Source of the DNA: Bedellia somnulentella
Lineage: Eukaryota; Arthropoda; Insecta; Lepidoptera; Bedelliidae
Assembly: GCA_963576735.1 (NCBI GenBank)
Contig: OY755197.1
Coordinates: 10,304,501-10,368,500 of the forward strand
Reading direction: 5' to 3'
DNA length: 64,000 nt
Position 1 is the first letter of the stretch, and every line of letters starts with the position of its first letter. Shown piece after piece: positions 37,196 through 47,980 of this stretch. Made by a program: the position numbers and the translations under genes. The notes under the pieces are model-generated. The model did no database searches. It worked only from the letters and a program-made list of their open reading frames with translations, and was not told where the DNA came from.

Positions 37196-37310
37196 ATATA
37201 TGTTTATAATATGAAATACATCGTTGAGTTAGTATCCCATAATACACGTTCTACTTAGTTTGGGGCTAACTCGATCTGTGTACAATATGTCCGTATATAT
37301 ATTTAGAGTT
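37196..37310 (+). repeat. SINE-D body fragment
   Basis: GTATCCCATAATACACGTTC, TAGTTTGGGGCTAACTCGAT and AATATGTCCGTATAT match, inverted, the SINE-D body at 34797-34890. Confidence 0.5.
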
Positions 37311-37329
37311 TATACTATCACTTATTGGT

Positions 37330-37698
37330 GACATGATAGTCCAATGGGTAGAACACCCGCCCGAAAACAGAAGGGCGTGAGTTCCAATCCTGGGTCAGGC
37401 CTACACCAATTTGTCATTTCTAAAGTCATATGTGTGGTTAATTTATCATGGTTGTTAACGGTGAGGGAAAACATCGTGAGGAAACCCACATGGCTGAGTT
37501 GTACATAGTCATGTGACAGTGTATTCGTAAAAAACGGCGATAGGCCTGCCTCCTATCACGTGAGTACACTGTCTAAGCAAAACGTGGGTACCTTCTCTGG
37601 ACACTAGATGGCGCTGCCATGTGAGTTCAGAAGTATTGGTACCTCTGCCAACCCCTTCGGGGATAAACGGCGTGAACATTAATGTTATGTTATGTTTA
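37330..37698 (+). repeat. SINE-B, full length with 8-bp target duplication
   Basis: Head with ATAGTCCAATGGGTAGAAC (A box) and GAGTTCCAATCCTG (B box). Ends GCGTGAACATTAATG plus (TTATG)n. TTATTGGT flanks at 37322-37329 and 37699-37706. Confidence 0.88.
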
Positions 37699-37844
37699 TT
37701 ATTGGTCCCACTGGAATCAGAAACTATCAACCGCAACTTTATTATGATCCTGACAAAGCCTTTTTGCTTCCCTCACATTTTTTCTTCTCATACACATAGG
37801 GGAGGCTAATTTCCTGCAGTGGACGTCGGCTAAATGAAGAGCAA

Positions 37845-38052
37845 TACTAATATTAATAAATTTCTTCGCTTAATTCCGCTAAATACCTGCAGTCCTCATG
37901 CAACATGCACTGTGCACCGCCCGCCCTCCCACTTACAAGAAATCGAAAAGCAGCCAATGCACCACACACACACCCGCAAGCGAAATTGTTGCATGAAGGT
38001 TGCAGGTATTTAGCGGAATTAAGCGAAGCAATTTATTAATATTAGTATTGCT
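37845..38052. mobile_element. Palindromic element with ~50-bp inverted repeats
   Basis: GCAATACTAATATTAATAAA through CTAAATACCTGCA faces its complement ending TTAGTATTGC at 38052, around a GC-richer core. TAAATGAAGAGCA occurs on the left (37833) and 38 bp beyond the right arm (38094), so the true right boundary is unclear. Confidence 0.7.
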
Positions 38053-38273
38053 ATGGATTTCCGCAAAGTAACGCCTGATTCAATCAAATATCTTAAATGA
38101 AGAGCATTATTGTGTTTTTGACCGTGCATTGAAAACTGGCAGTACCAGCTGCGGTCACGGTGGTAGTCTGTCCACCCGAACTAAAGAAGCATGGTGGTAT
38201 TCGTTTCGAAGATTAGTCGGAACAAACAGACAGACATAAAGAATAATAATTATATTTTGGTATAAGACCAATA

Positions 38274-38475
38274 TCTATATGTATAAAAGAAAGTGCTGTT
38301 AGTTACACTACATATAACTCGAGAACAGATGAACCAATCTGGCTTAAAAATTATTTGAGAGGTAACTTAGAACCAGGAAAAGGACATAGGATATATATCA
38401 TCACGCTAAATATCGTAGGTGGTAAGCAGTAAAAAACTTAACACCATCCGTGCGAAGCCGGGGCGGACTACTAGT
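38274..38475 (+). mobile_element. Short non-autonomous Helitron-type element
   Basis: Starts TCTATATGTATAAAAGAAAG after an A, contains CTCGAGAACAGATGAACCAA, and ends CGTGCGAAGCCGGGGCGG with a terminal CTAGT. Confidence 0.7.
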
Positions 38476-39329
38476 AATTTATATTACAAACACAAAACCA
38501 ATTTTATTTATTTGTATACATTTATAGATTTGATAGGCATTTATACAAAGAAGTTTGTCTTAAAAACATTAACACATTATATTCTATTTAACATTAAAAC
38601 AATAAAATCACATAAAAAGTAAATATACTTAAGCATAAATTATATTACAACATTTCAAAGGTTTCTATATTTTTTGTATGGTTTCAAATACACTCCTTCA
38701 AATTCAATATTCAAATTCATTTTATTTGCTATTTATACACTTTTTATTTTATTTATTTTTCTTCTATAATCTTATATAATCATGTATATCTGCTGCATTT
38801 AATGTAGAAATGACATGAAAGCAAATTACATTGTGACAAAACTGTGGGCGTGTTTTGGTAACTTTACTATTTTAGAATGTGAAAATAAAAAGGAAGTATA
38901 GTTTACTATAACTATTACGCCGTATATTTCCGAACTGGTAGATGAAGAGGTACTATCATATCAATAATCTGAAAAGTTTATTTGCGTGACAGAGACAGGC
39001 ATATCGCCAATTTGTACGAAATTCACTACTTTACCACTATGTACATGTACAACTCAGCCAAATCAGTTTCCTCACGATGTATTCCTTCATATATATTCGT
39101 GTAGTATTTCTGTGTATTGTATCACATGATGATTCCAACTTTGTAGGGCACATAGCCGTCTGTCCCGGCTATTATTGTGGTAGTAAAGTAGTAGTATCTG
39201 CTGCCAATCCTCACTATTAGATAGGTATGAGTCCCATATTGAGCACCATTTTATAAGGGTTGAGATGATGGGGTTATCGTGTAATCTTTTCAAATAATCT
39301 AATAATATTTAATAATGCTATTTCACACT
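38476..39329. other. 3' flank of gene B with a SINE-B relic
   Basis: AT-rich. 38917-39080 is an old minus-strand SINE-B copy (CAGGCATATCGCCAATTTGT, TCAGTTTCCTCACGATG). The remainder up to the gene B stop is presumably 3' UTR and intergenic DNA; no clear AATAAA within 50 bp of the stop. Confidence 0.45.
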
Positions 39330-40502
39330 TTACGGTAAAACTATGCTGCTATGTCTTCTCTGAGATATCTTTCTTTTATAAACCGGATTACTTTGTAATG
39401 ATTTTCTTGACTCGATCTCTTCTCTAGCCAACGGTCTTCCTCTAAAGGCATCTTCTATTTCCTGTAATGTCTTGTCTTTAGTTTCTGGCATCAAAAACCA
39501 TATCAGCGATAAAGTTACTATCATCAAAGCAGAATATACCAAATACGTTCCTTCCAAACCAATGCTGGCAAAAGTTTTCGGAAAAGACTGAAGATTTGCA
39601 AATAAAGCTAGCGACAACACTGATACACTAACACTCGCTCCTATACCTCTATATTCTAGTGGAAATACTTCTCCAGATATAATACCTGGTACCGGAACCG
39701 TTCCCATTCCAATAGTCAAAACTTGCAATGCAACTAATACTACAGGAATCCATGTTGCTTCAAAAACATAATATGTCCTCGCATAAACATAAGCTGAAAG
39801 ACATAAGTGACAAACAATACAGATTGCTCCTGTAGTGAACATCATTACTCTTCTTCTAACTTTGGAAACTATGAATACAGCTGCTAGATTGCTGATAATT
39901 CTTTCAGCATCAAAGATCACCATCCAAAAACTAACTTTCGAATGCTCTCCCATCAGTGTCTTCATGACTTGAATTGGGAAATTTGCCATTACACTGGCTC
40001 CGGTAAACTGAGAGAACACGAACAACAGCGATGTTAAGATGATCGGTTTATAAAACTCTTTCTTCTTAACAGTCTCTATTATTTCAGAAAAGCTGTACTT
40101 TTGAGTTCTAGCGTCACCTATTTTGTATTTTTCAACAAGTAAACATGCTTCTATCATTTCTTCTAGCTCCTCATCCTCTACACTTCCTCTTAACCAATGG
40201 AACGCTTCTCTGCATTCATCATAACGGCCTCGAGAGGCCAAAAAACTGGGTGATTCTGGACAAAACATCATCAAGACAACATTTGCAAAGAACAAAAACA
40301 TTATGACTAGAGCTGTTCTTTGCCAGGACAGGAAAGACCCAATCAGATGTGACAAAAATATTCCTGAAGCCTGGCCCAGAGCTAAGGTAGCCAGGAATCC
40401 TCCACGGTTCTTCGGGCTGGTATATTCTCCCAACAGCACAGATCTTATTGGCAGAACCATGCCAAAAGAAGTCCCTTGTAGCAATCTGCCAATAATCAGC
40501 AT
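39330..40502 (-). CDS. Gene B exon 4 (last)
   Basis: 390 codons after acceptor ATATTCCAG (ending 40503), carrying TM4-TM12 of the transporter and the C-terminal tail. The stop TAA is at 39332-39330. Confidence 0.92.
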   Translation of the reverse strand: MLIIGRLLQGTSFGMVLPIRSVLLGEYTSPKNRGGFLATLALGQASGIFLSHLIGSFLSWQRTALVIMFLFFANVVLMMFCPESPSFLASRGRYDECREAFHWLRGSVEDEELEEMIEACLLVEKYKIGDARTQKYSFSEIIETVKKKEFYKPIILTSLLFVFSQFTGASVMANFPIQVMKTLMGEHSKVSFWMVIFDAERIISNLAAVFIVSKVRRRVMMFTTGAICIVCHLCLSAYVYARTYYVFEATWIPVVLVALQVLTIGMGTVPVPGIISGEVFPLEYRGIGASVSVSVLSLALFANLQSFPKTFASIGLEGTYLVYSALMIVTLSLIWFLMPETKDKTLQEIEDAFRGRPLAREEIESRKSLQSNPVYKRKISQRRHSSIVLP

Positions 40503-43500
40503 CTGGAATATGTTAAATAAAGCAAAATAAGAAAATAAAACCTTTTGCTAATAGTACGCTGCGGGATATTTATTCGGAGCACTTGTTTCGGATAACTTTA
40601 TAGTCCTTTGTCATAATTTATAGTTTTATAATAAAAAAATTTCATCATCAATTGATGGCATATAATATTATGGATATGTGATCCTTGGATGGAGCATGAT
40701 ATTTAATGGGTATTACAAGCTTTTAGCTTTTAAGTATTACAAATTTTCTTGAGAAATTGGTTCCGTAAGGACACCTTAGCTATTTTAGTGCCAAATAAAC
40801 ACTATAAAATAAAAAAAACTGCGGTATTATGTGAAATGCTATTACACGGGGCTATAAACATAGCCACAACTTTAGATCTCGAAATTTAAGAAATTTTACA
40901 ATTAAAGAAATGCGTTTACAAACTTTCGACACCGTTTGTAAAAGGCGGATTCAGGCAAAATGCCACCGAAAATTTTTCAATACTCAATACTTTATTTGCG
41001 TTCCACAATGGTTGTAAAGATAAAAAATATTTTAAGTATCACATTATGGACTCTTTCGGGCACAGCAAATTATGGATATCGATTACAAGTAGACGCGTTA
41101 CATAAACAATGGATACAGTGAAAATTAATTACTAAGATTGATCCAGCATAATCAGTGGCGCAGACATGAGCGGACATTATACACGATCGGTTTCCGACCA
41201 CCGACCATCATGTCCTTGGTCGGGACAACCGATTTTGAATTCGTTCTACAAGGTCGGTGGTTGGAATCAACTTGTCAGTTCAATCGGAAGAGATGCAATT
41301 CCGACCAAGGCCGTTGACATCAACCAAATATCGGTTGGAACAGACAGAACAGACCTCTACACCTTTGATTAAAACAAAATAGCGGAAGATACGGCACGTA
41401 CTTATAATCTTCAACTGAAAAGAGGCATATTCACAACTACACAGCACGCACACTCACACAACTGTGTTTGTTATTTAACGTTGTACGCTACCGAACGACA
41501 GAGACAAACAAAGCAATAAGTGAATTTAAAAAAATCATATTCTTTTTAAGTTTTTATGTACTTACGAGTGAAAAGTGATTCCATGAGATTTATTTTTTCT
41601 TTTGGAATTGTTTGTACAACGCATAAAAGCACTCGAAGGCATTTTTGGTAACCGCTATCTCGCTTAAAATAATAAAACTGTTTCTTCGAGTCGCACACCT
41701 GTTCCTGTCACTTGTCGATTGCGACTGAGCGCAATTAGGCAACGTTAGCCTGATTTAAAGGATCCACGTGCTAGAGGCGAGTCACCTATCTTCACTATTT
41801 TGTTTTAATCAAAGCTCTACACTGTCCATTTTTATATCAGCTCAACCAAGGCCACGATGGTCGGTGGTCGGAAACCGATCGTGTATAAGATTTTTAGTTG
41901 TATCTGTATTAAAGCATCGCGGTATTAAAGCATTTAATTTCATAAGTATTTGTATATAATACAAGTTGGTGCCTTTTCCCCACTTAACTTACAAAAGTGG
42001 CTGAGCAATTTCTAATTCCTTAGCTCTGGCTACCCCTTCTAGGGATTTATAGCCGTGAGTATATGTAAGTTGATTCAAGAGTGAACAAAATTGAATATTC
42101 CTTACCTCAACATTAGTAGCCAGTACAATAGTAATCCAGCCAACAAGGGCACAGTAAGAGGTGGTATTCATAGCTACTTTTCGTCCGAACCGCCCCATGA
42201 TGGGGGGCGTCACGAAATTACCAACCAGCATCGAGATGCCAACAATAGACGCTGGAAAAGAAAGTCTCTCTTCATTGCTCATAAATCAACATACATACAC
42301 ATATACTTCCGGCTTTAAATCCTTAGAAGGGGTAGCCAGAGCTTCGGAATAAGAAATCCCTCAGTAACTTTTGAGAGTTGAGTGAGGAAAACATTTTAAC
42401 ATAAAGATTGTTGGTGATAGATCTTCAGCCGCATCGCCCATAAATCACTTTCCTTAGTCGCCTCTTACGAACACCCACTCGAAGAAATTGGGATAGTGCT
42501 ATTCTAAACCGACACTACACAGCTAGTATAATAATTGCATTGAAGGCTTAATCACCAAATTCGAAAAATTATATGGTTCCGTGCATCGAAGGCCATGATG
42601 ACGATAACTTTAGGGGTATAGAGTTGTAGGCCTGATTAACCTGATTTAAGACTCGAACCCATTGTCTAGTCTTTTAGTATCTTGTCCCACTGAGCTATGC
42701 GATTTATGCGAGTTAATATTGTTTTTAATACTATAACATCCCTGATATCAAACAAATTTAATAAATGTACTTCCTTTCTTCTTCTTTCAAACAAACATTA
42801 GTTTATCTAACAAGTAACTTCAGAATGCTGTGTAGTGCCGGCTTAGAATAGCACTACCCCATTTCTTCCGGTGGGTGTACGTAAGAGGCGACTAACGGTA
42901 TTAGGGCTTTTAAGGGATTTTTGGGCGATGCGGTTGGAGACCCACCACCAAAAACCTTTATTTCACCATCTTTTCCCCACGCAACTTCCAAAAGTGGCTG
43001 AGGAATTTCTAATTCCCTAGCTCTGGCTACCCCTTCATGGGATTTATAGCCGTTAGTATATGTATGTATGTAACTTCAGTTACATTATAATTCTAAGGTC
43101 TTTACATTCTTTCTGTTCTAGGGGCGACCCTTTGTTACACGTGTTATTAAAAAAAATTGGGAAATTAAAGAAAATATGCTTATTTATTTATCACATTGTA
43201 TTTGTAGTTTAGTTAAAAAGAAACCTATTAACTTCCAAAAATGGCTGAAGAGTTTCTAGCTCTGAAGCTCTGGCTACCCCTTTTGGGATTTAGGCCGCGT
43301 GAGTGTATGTTTGTTATAAAAAAATGTAAAGCATCATTACCAATCCAAGACGCATTATTCTGTGACAGTTCAATGGGCGAGCCCGGCAGACTGAGCTGGG
43401 GGAGGAGCACCCCGGTGTAACCCACGCCGCAGCCTTGCCCGATGGTGTTCAGAAATATGGTTGCTGTTACGAAACACTGGAAAATAAAAAAGGATCATTT

Positions 43501-46027
43501 TTTATTTCAATAAATAAAAAAAGTGCCGTGTAGTGTCGGCTTAGAATAACACTACCCCATTTCTACCCGTGGGTGATCGTAAGAGGCGACTAAGGGTATT
43601 GGGGCTTTTAAAGGATTTATGGGCGATGCGGTTGGAGACCCGTCACCAAAAACATTTGTTTTTTATTACCATCTTTTCCCCAATCAACTTCCAAAAGTGG
43701 CTGAGGAATTTCATTCCAAAGCTCTGGCTACCCCGTAAGGGATTTATAGCCGTGAGTATATGTATGTATGTATGTATGATATGTAGTGTCGGCTTAGAAT
43801 CGTACTATAACCCATTTCGTCCCATGGGTATTGTATGCGGTGGCTTGCGGTATTGTAGATATTTTCCAGTGATTGTAGGGCGATCGATGTGGCAAAAGTA
43901 CCATATCCACCATCCATTTCTTTTTTGCAATGTTGTACCCACTCAAATAATAAACGGGGGTAAAGAATCAGAATGTTTTTGTTCGTGAAAACCTCATGTG
44001 GGGATTATTACTAATGAATAAAGAATAAATAAAGGAAAGAAAAATTACACACAGGCGGGAATCTAACCCGCGACCTCGGGTATACGCCCCCGTCGCTCTG
44101 CCATTGAGCAACCGAGTCAATGGCTGCCAGCCATGTGTCGAAACTTACCTTAGTCGCCTCTTACGATCACCCACGGGTAGAAATGGGGTAGTGTTATTCT
44201 AAGCCGACACTACACGGAGATTTTAAATATGTATATATAAATGTTTTGGTGTGTCACGTAATAGATGCGAAAAAGTTTAAGGAAAATAGGGTGACGAAAG
44301 TAGAACCATATACGTAAATGCTATAAATACACTATCAGCATATATAAACAGCACTCGACCACGACTCGACCAACACCACGACTATAAATCCCTAAAAGAT
44401 GTACCCAGAGCTGCAGTATAATGATTCCACAGCCACTTTTGGAGGTTGCCAGAGGAAATTATAGTAAAATAAAGATTCTTCTTCGCCCAAAAATACCTTA
44501 AAAGTCCCAAACCCTTAGGGGCCTCTGACGATCACCCACGGGCAGAAATGGAGTAGAGCTATTCTAAACCGACACTACACAGCAAATACTGAAAAGGTGA
44601 TTGCAATATGATTGAAGATTTTTTTTCCTTTACTAACACGTAGTTTAAACACTAAGTTATCCGAATACAAGGCAGAGCGAACGTAAGAACAATTTGATGC
44701 ATTTTAGGATTGTGGATGAAAGATTAAGGGTAAAGGTTGTTGATATTAGCATCTACAGAAGGCTTAAGTTGGAACATATCACTTTTTGCCAACAACTGAA
44801 TTCGCCAGTATAAATGTGGTGAAACTGGAAAAAGATCAAATATTTATCTGCTGTTTAGTCGGCTTAGATTAAACAAAATTAAGTTGCCAATAGTGCTACG
44901 CCCGATTTCTGAATTAAGTATTCCAGCTGAGAACAACTTAAGTATGGCTCTGTCGCATTGAAATCTTAACAACTGGATGAGACAAAACGATACTTAAGTC
45001 GTTCTCAGCTTGAATACTCAATTCAGAAATCGGGCGTAAACATTTAACAATAAATTGTTTAGAATAGTTATGTGAATTCGGTATGCAAAGTTTTACTAAA
45101 AGTGCTAATAGACGATCGAACATGTACGGCGCGCACCACGAACTGTGCGGTGCGCTCTAGCCTACAGACGATCGAACATGTACGGCGCGCACCATCGCAC
45201 AGTGCACCGCAAGCGCTTCGAACCAGCGCGCACCAATATTAATAATAATTATATGCGGCGAACCACGCTACACACGTTCGTTTTTGGTACGGCCCGTACC
45301 ACGAACACTGGTGCGCGCCGTACATGTTCGATCGTCTGTTAGCACTTTAAAGTGATGCTGATTACAAAACCATTTCGAGGTATTATGGTTATAAACAATA
45401 TTTTCTTGAAATGATATCAATTGAAGCTAAGATGACTGTTATTTTATCAAAAAACTGTAACAGTGTTTGACCTTCAATGTTGTTTCAAAGACATACGGTT
45501 TTGCAGTTTATTAATAAAATATCGAAAATCATAGGTTTGTTTAGTATAATATCGTAATAATTTCATTTGACTTCACAAATTCGTATTATGTTTTGCAATC
45601 AGCAACATTTTTATAAAGTATTTTGCTTCATTTGCATGTCGCTACGTGATTTTATCAATCGATGACGTCATACAGTACAAAAGTTGAACAATCTTTAAAA
45701 AATCATAACTTTACAATTACTCATTTTAAATGGAAAATATTCAAATTAGTCTTTTATTTTCGTGTTTACTATCGAATAAAAATATTTAATAAATACAAAA
45801 AAAAAACTTTGCATACCGAATTGTAACTAATTTGGTTATAAGTAAGTTTCTCCTTTTGGACCTTGTATATTGTAAATAACATTTTATAGTATTATCAATA
45901 TAATCTTACTCGATCACTATCTTATATTTATTTTCTTACTATCGTCATCTCTCAGAAGAAAAAAAAAAGTACTTACTTGTCTATAAAACGGATTAAATGT
46001 TCTAGAATTTGATTTAGTTGGCTCCAT
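39330..46027 (-). CDS. Gene B: complete sugar transporter (Tret1-like MFS), 501 aa
   Basis: Joined exons (minus): 46027-45977, 43476-43341, 42251-42106 and 40502-39330. They make 1506 nt, 502 codons with the stop. Introns are GT-AG with phases 0, 1 and 0. A plasma-membrane facilitator or symporter of the SLC2-type sugar transporter family, expected to carry trehalose or hexose. Seen in order: a 17-residue cytoplasmic N-terminus; TM1 with GQGCGVGYTG; MGRFGRK between TM2 and TM3; IIGRLLQG; RSVLLGEYTSPKNRGG after TM4; PESPSFLASRGR at the end of TM6; VSKVRRRV in place of the usual loop 8-9 motif; GEVFPLEYRG; and PETKDKTLQEIED. Length is normal for the family. Gene C lies divergently 12.9 kb upstream. 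Introns carry SINE-A copies and an inverted-repeat element. Confidence 0.92.
40503..41177. other. Gene B intron 3, proximal part
   Basis: AT-rich, nothing recognised apart from the splice site. Confidence 0.5.
41178..41888. mobile_element. 711-bp inverted-repeat element in gene B intron 3
   Basis: Ends are TTATACACGATCGGTTTCCG and its complement, with further inner inverted pairs (TTTGATTAAAACAAAATAG at 41363 against 41798, and GACCACCGACCAT). No clear target duplication and no ORF. A non-autonomous DNA transposon is likely. Confidence 0.7.
41970..42066 (+). repeat. SINE-A 3' fragment
   Basis: CTTTTCCCCACTTAACTTAC to GTGAGTATATGTAAG in gene B intron 3, 40 bp downstream of the exon 3 donor. 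Confidence 0.85.
42106..42251 (-). CDS. Gene B exon 3
   Basis: 146 nt between TCTTTTCCAG and GAG|GTAAGG; enters in phase 1, leaves in phase 0. Encodes TM2-TM3 (GISMLVGNFVTPP, MGRFGRK, WITIVLATNVE). Confidence 0.92.
42287..42525 (-). repeat. SINE-A, full length
   Basis: Tail ACATACACATATACTTCCGG to head CCGACACTACACAGCT. Its tail lies 27 bp upstream of the exon 3 acceptor. Confidence 0.88.
42640..42712 (-). repeat. tRNA-like sequence (SINE head relic)
   Basis: Minus strand has A box TAGCTCAGTGGG and B box GGTTCGAGTC at a tRNA-like spacing, with no intact acceptor stem seen. Confidence 0.45.
42825..43075 (+). repeat. SINE-A, full length
   Basis: GCTGTGTAGTGCCGGCTTAG to GTTAGTATATGTATGTATG in gene B intron 2. 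Confidence 0.92.
43207..43312 (+). repeat. SINE-A 3' fragment
   Basis: TTAACTTCCAAAAATGGCTG to GCGTGAGTGTATGTTTG, subfamily with CTCTGAAGCTCTGG. It begins 28 bp after the exon 2 donor. Confidence 0.8.
43341..43476 (-). CDS. Gene B exon 2
   Basis: 136 nt between TATTTTCCAG and GATTG|GTAATG, phases 0 in and 1 out. Encodes TM1 (VTATIFLNTIGQG) and the first extracellular loop. Aligns with gene C exon 2 at 63821-63959. Confidence 0.92.
43525..43776 (+). repeat. SINE-A, 'GTGATCG' subfamily
   Basis: GCCGTGTAGTGTCGGCTTAG to GTGAGTATATG(TATG)n. The head is 48 bp upstream of the exon 2 acceptor, antisense to gene B. Confidence 0.9.
43779..43960 (+). repeat. SINE-A, degenerate
   Basis: ATGTAGTGTCGGCTTAGAAT head, with the body strongly diverged; follows the previous copy in tandem. 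Confidence 0.65.
43971..44141 (-). repeat. SINE-C
   Basis: TGTTTTTGTTCGTGAAAACC end and a minus-strand tRNA-like core (TCAATGGCAGAGCGACGGGG; B box GGTTAGATTCC, mutated). Confidence 0.78.
44145..44218 (-). repeat. SINE-A head
   Basis: TTAGTCGCCTCTTACGATCA to CCGACACTACACGG; the rest is missing on the side where SINE-C lies. Confidence 0.85.
44380..44585 (-). repeat. SINE-A, diverged
   Basis: GACTATAAATCCCTAAAAGA through ACCGACACTACACAGC; the segment with GGTCTCCAACCGC is lost. Confidence 0.75.
44586..44898. other. Gene B intron 1 stretch
   Basis: Nothing recognised. Confidence 0.45.
44899..45036. mobile_element. 138-bp palindromic MITE (copy 2)
   Basis: TIRs CGCCCGATTTCTGAATTAAG facing AATTCAGAAATCGGGCG, flanked by TA on both sides (44897-44898 and 45037-45038). 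About 93% identical by eye to 7025-7162. Confidence 0.85.
45100..45347. mobile_element. 248-bp MITE, TAA target duplication
   Basis: TIR AAGTGCTAATAGACGATCGA facing TCGATCGTCTGTTAGCACTT; TAA at 45097-45099 and 45348-45350. An internal 34-bp copy of the TIR arm (from 45165) is in direct orientation. GC-rich relative to its surroundings. PIF/Harbinger-type by duplication size. Confidence 0.82.
45348..45976. other. Gene B intron 1, distal part
   Basis: AT-rich. The pentadecamer AACTTTGCATACCGA near 45810 repeats, inverted, at about 45078-45093 (TCGGTATGCAAAGTT). This suggests the whole 45080-45825 interval may be bounded by an inverted repeat. Confidence 0.4.
45977..46027 (-). CDS. Gene B exon 1 (start codon)
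   Basis: ATG at 46027-46025, 17 codons, donor GACAA|GTAAGT. Ends NPFYRQ, matching the PFFRQ end of gene C exon 1. Confidence 0.85.
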
Positions 46028-46545
46028 ATTTTACGCACTTCTTTCATTCAAACACACAATTGAATACATTTTTCAACCTTAATTTTAATACATTGAATGA
46101 CTATTTCTATTTCACTCAAGTAGTAAAGTCGGTTCTTCAAGATAATATGCACAGGGAAGTGATTGTATCGAGTATGAAGCATTGATTGATTAGATTAACA
46201 AATGTCAATAACTACATACATCGTGATAACCTATTGGGATGAAAATCGCATGATCATTGAATCGAAAGGTATTTTCCATTTGTATAAATGGGGTGCGCTT
46301 TCTCTTACATAACTTTTTAACTCCTATCATCGGAGGTGCGAAAATATTTCACATACCATTTAAAATCATAATGATCGGTCTTTGTAAAAAATTCAAGTCA
46401 TAAATATTACAAAATATTAATATTAATATTGTATTTAATAATATTTGTTTAAATATATTTGTTTATACTAATGACCGACAAATTAATCATTTTAATAAAT
46501 AACTATAATATTCATAAGATTTAAAACAATATTATTAATTATATG
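46028..46545. other. Upstream region of gene B
   Basis: Presumed 5' UTR and promoter side of gene B. AT-rich; I see no convincing TATA/Inr pair. Confidence 0.4.
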
Positions 46546-46775
46546 TACATACATACATATACTCACGGCTATAATTCCCTAGAAGGGTTAGCCAGAGCTA
46601 AGGTATTATAAATTCCTCAGCCAATTTTGGAAGTTGAGGGGGGAAAAGATCGTATAATAAAGGTTTCTGGTTATGGGTCTCCAACCGCATCGGCCAAAAA
46701 TCCAATAAAAAGCCCGTATCCAATAAAAATGGGTAGAATAGGGTAGCGACATTCTAAGCCGGCACTACACGGCAA
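46546..46775 (-). repeat. SINE-A, ACGGG subfamily
   Basis: TACATACATACATATACTCA tail to CCGGCACTACACGGC; a deletion removes the CCCTTAGTCGCC part and leaves CCAATAAAAA duplicated. Confidence 0.85.
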
Positions 46776-46799
46776 TGATAATTATATTATGTGTTTTTA

Positions 46800-46985
46800 T
46801 CTATATTTACTTGCTTGCTTGCTTGCATGCTTAAAGCTTGGTTGTATGTTAAAGGGGTACAGGGGGGTTGCGTCCCCTGCTTGGGTGGGTCGCAGGCAAA
46901 GAAAAGTTAGGTCACATATAGTTAGGTTAGGTTAGATTATGTATAAAACGAGCACCTTTAATGCATGATTTATGCCTATTTGCAT
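46800..46985. repeat. G-rich/TTAGG-containing repeat, second copy
   Basis: Shares TACAGGGGGGTTGCGTCCCC, GGCAAAGAAAAGTTAGGT and TTAGGTTAGGTTAGATTATG with the core of the palindromic element at 35975-36195, but without its inverted arms. Confidence 0.7.
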
Positions 46986-47344
46986 TCATGTTTGTTTGTT
47001 TATCGTAGTAACAGATTAAAGAAGAAAGATCTTGAAAAAAATTATAGATTTAAAAATATTCTTGGTTGTAACAGTATTTATTAAAAAACTATGATCGCTA
47101 ACTGTAAAGACCTCTATTGTTAGTATTAAAAATGTAAGAATAAATAAAATATGAAAAATAAAAATATAAACAGTGATTATTATGAACACAAATCGTTAGT
47201 AAGACGACAAATATATTTTGGAATTTTATGTGAGCCAATATGGACCCGTATAAATGGCTATCGACCTGAAATTCTAATGTTTTTTTCTAAACAAGTTTGA
47301 ATCTGTGTGTCCGACAAAGTGTTGACCATACATTTTGCTGATAT

Positions 47345-47562
47345 GTCTTACTCCTAAAAATGTGAATACCCTTTTCTACCCCAAGGTGACGTAAGAGGCG
47401 ACTAAGACGGCTTTTTAAGTAGTTTTTGGGCGATGCAGTTGGAGACCCATCACTAACAATACTTTATTTCTACCATCTTGTCTCCTATTAACTTCCAAAT
47501 GTGGATGAGGAGTTCCCAGCTCTGAAGCTCTATCTACCCCTTTTTGGGATTTATAGCCGCGA

Positions 47563-47600
<38 letters not shown>

Positions 47601-47610
47601 ATATATGTAA
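47345..47610 (+). repeat. SINE-A with (TA)n tail
   Basis: TGTGAATACCCTTTTCTACC to GCCGCGAGTATATATATAT; the tail has become (TA)14 then TGTGTATATATG. Confidence 0.78.
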
Positions 47611-47611
47611 A

Positions 47612-47670
47612 GAATATGCCCAAAAAGTCAAGCGTCCGTAGCATGGGGAATAAAAGGGCATGTACAAAAA
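47612..47670 (+). repeat. LINE-B short fragment
   Basis: ATGCCCAAAAAGTCAAGCGT to AATAAAAGGGCATGTAC corresponds to the [14 protein letters not shown] part of LINE-B. Confidence 0.6.
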
Positions 47671-47727
47671 ACTTACGTTTGCAATTGAGTCAGAACGTAA
47701 ACTCAAGAAAGTGATTTCAACTACTAA

Positions 47728-47980
47728 GGGCCTACGCTGACTGCCGGCATGGCATGGCAAAGGATTTCGGTACAGATATAGCATTTTTAATCTTATTACC
47801 ATGAGTATAGAATTCATTTTACTTTATTTTGACACAACGATGCCGACGTTCTGTCCTACCGCGGCCTCCCTCGGCATCGTTGTGTCAAAATGAATTCTAT
47901 ACGCATGGTAATAAGATTAAAAATGCTATTTCTGTACCGAAATCCTTTGCCATGCCATGCCGGCAGTCAGCGCTGGCCCT
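47728..47980. mobile_element. Long palindrome (arms ~110-119 bp)
   Basis: GGGCCTACGCTGACTGCCGG through ACACAACGATGCCGA (47728-47846) is inverted at 47871-47980, with a 24-bp loop containing CTACCGCGG. The left arm has a 9-bp insertion. No ORF; fits a MITE-like foldback. Confidence 0.8.
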
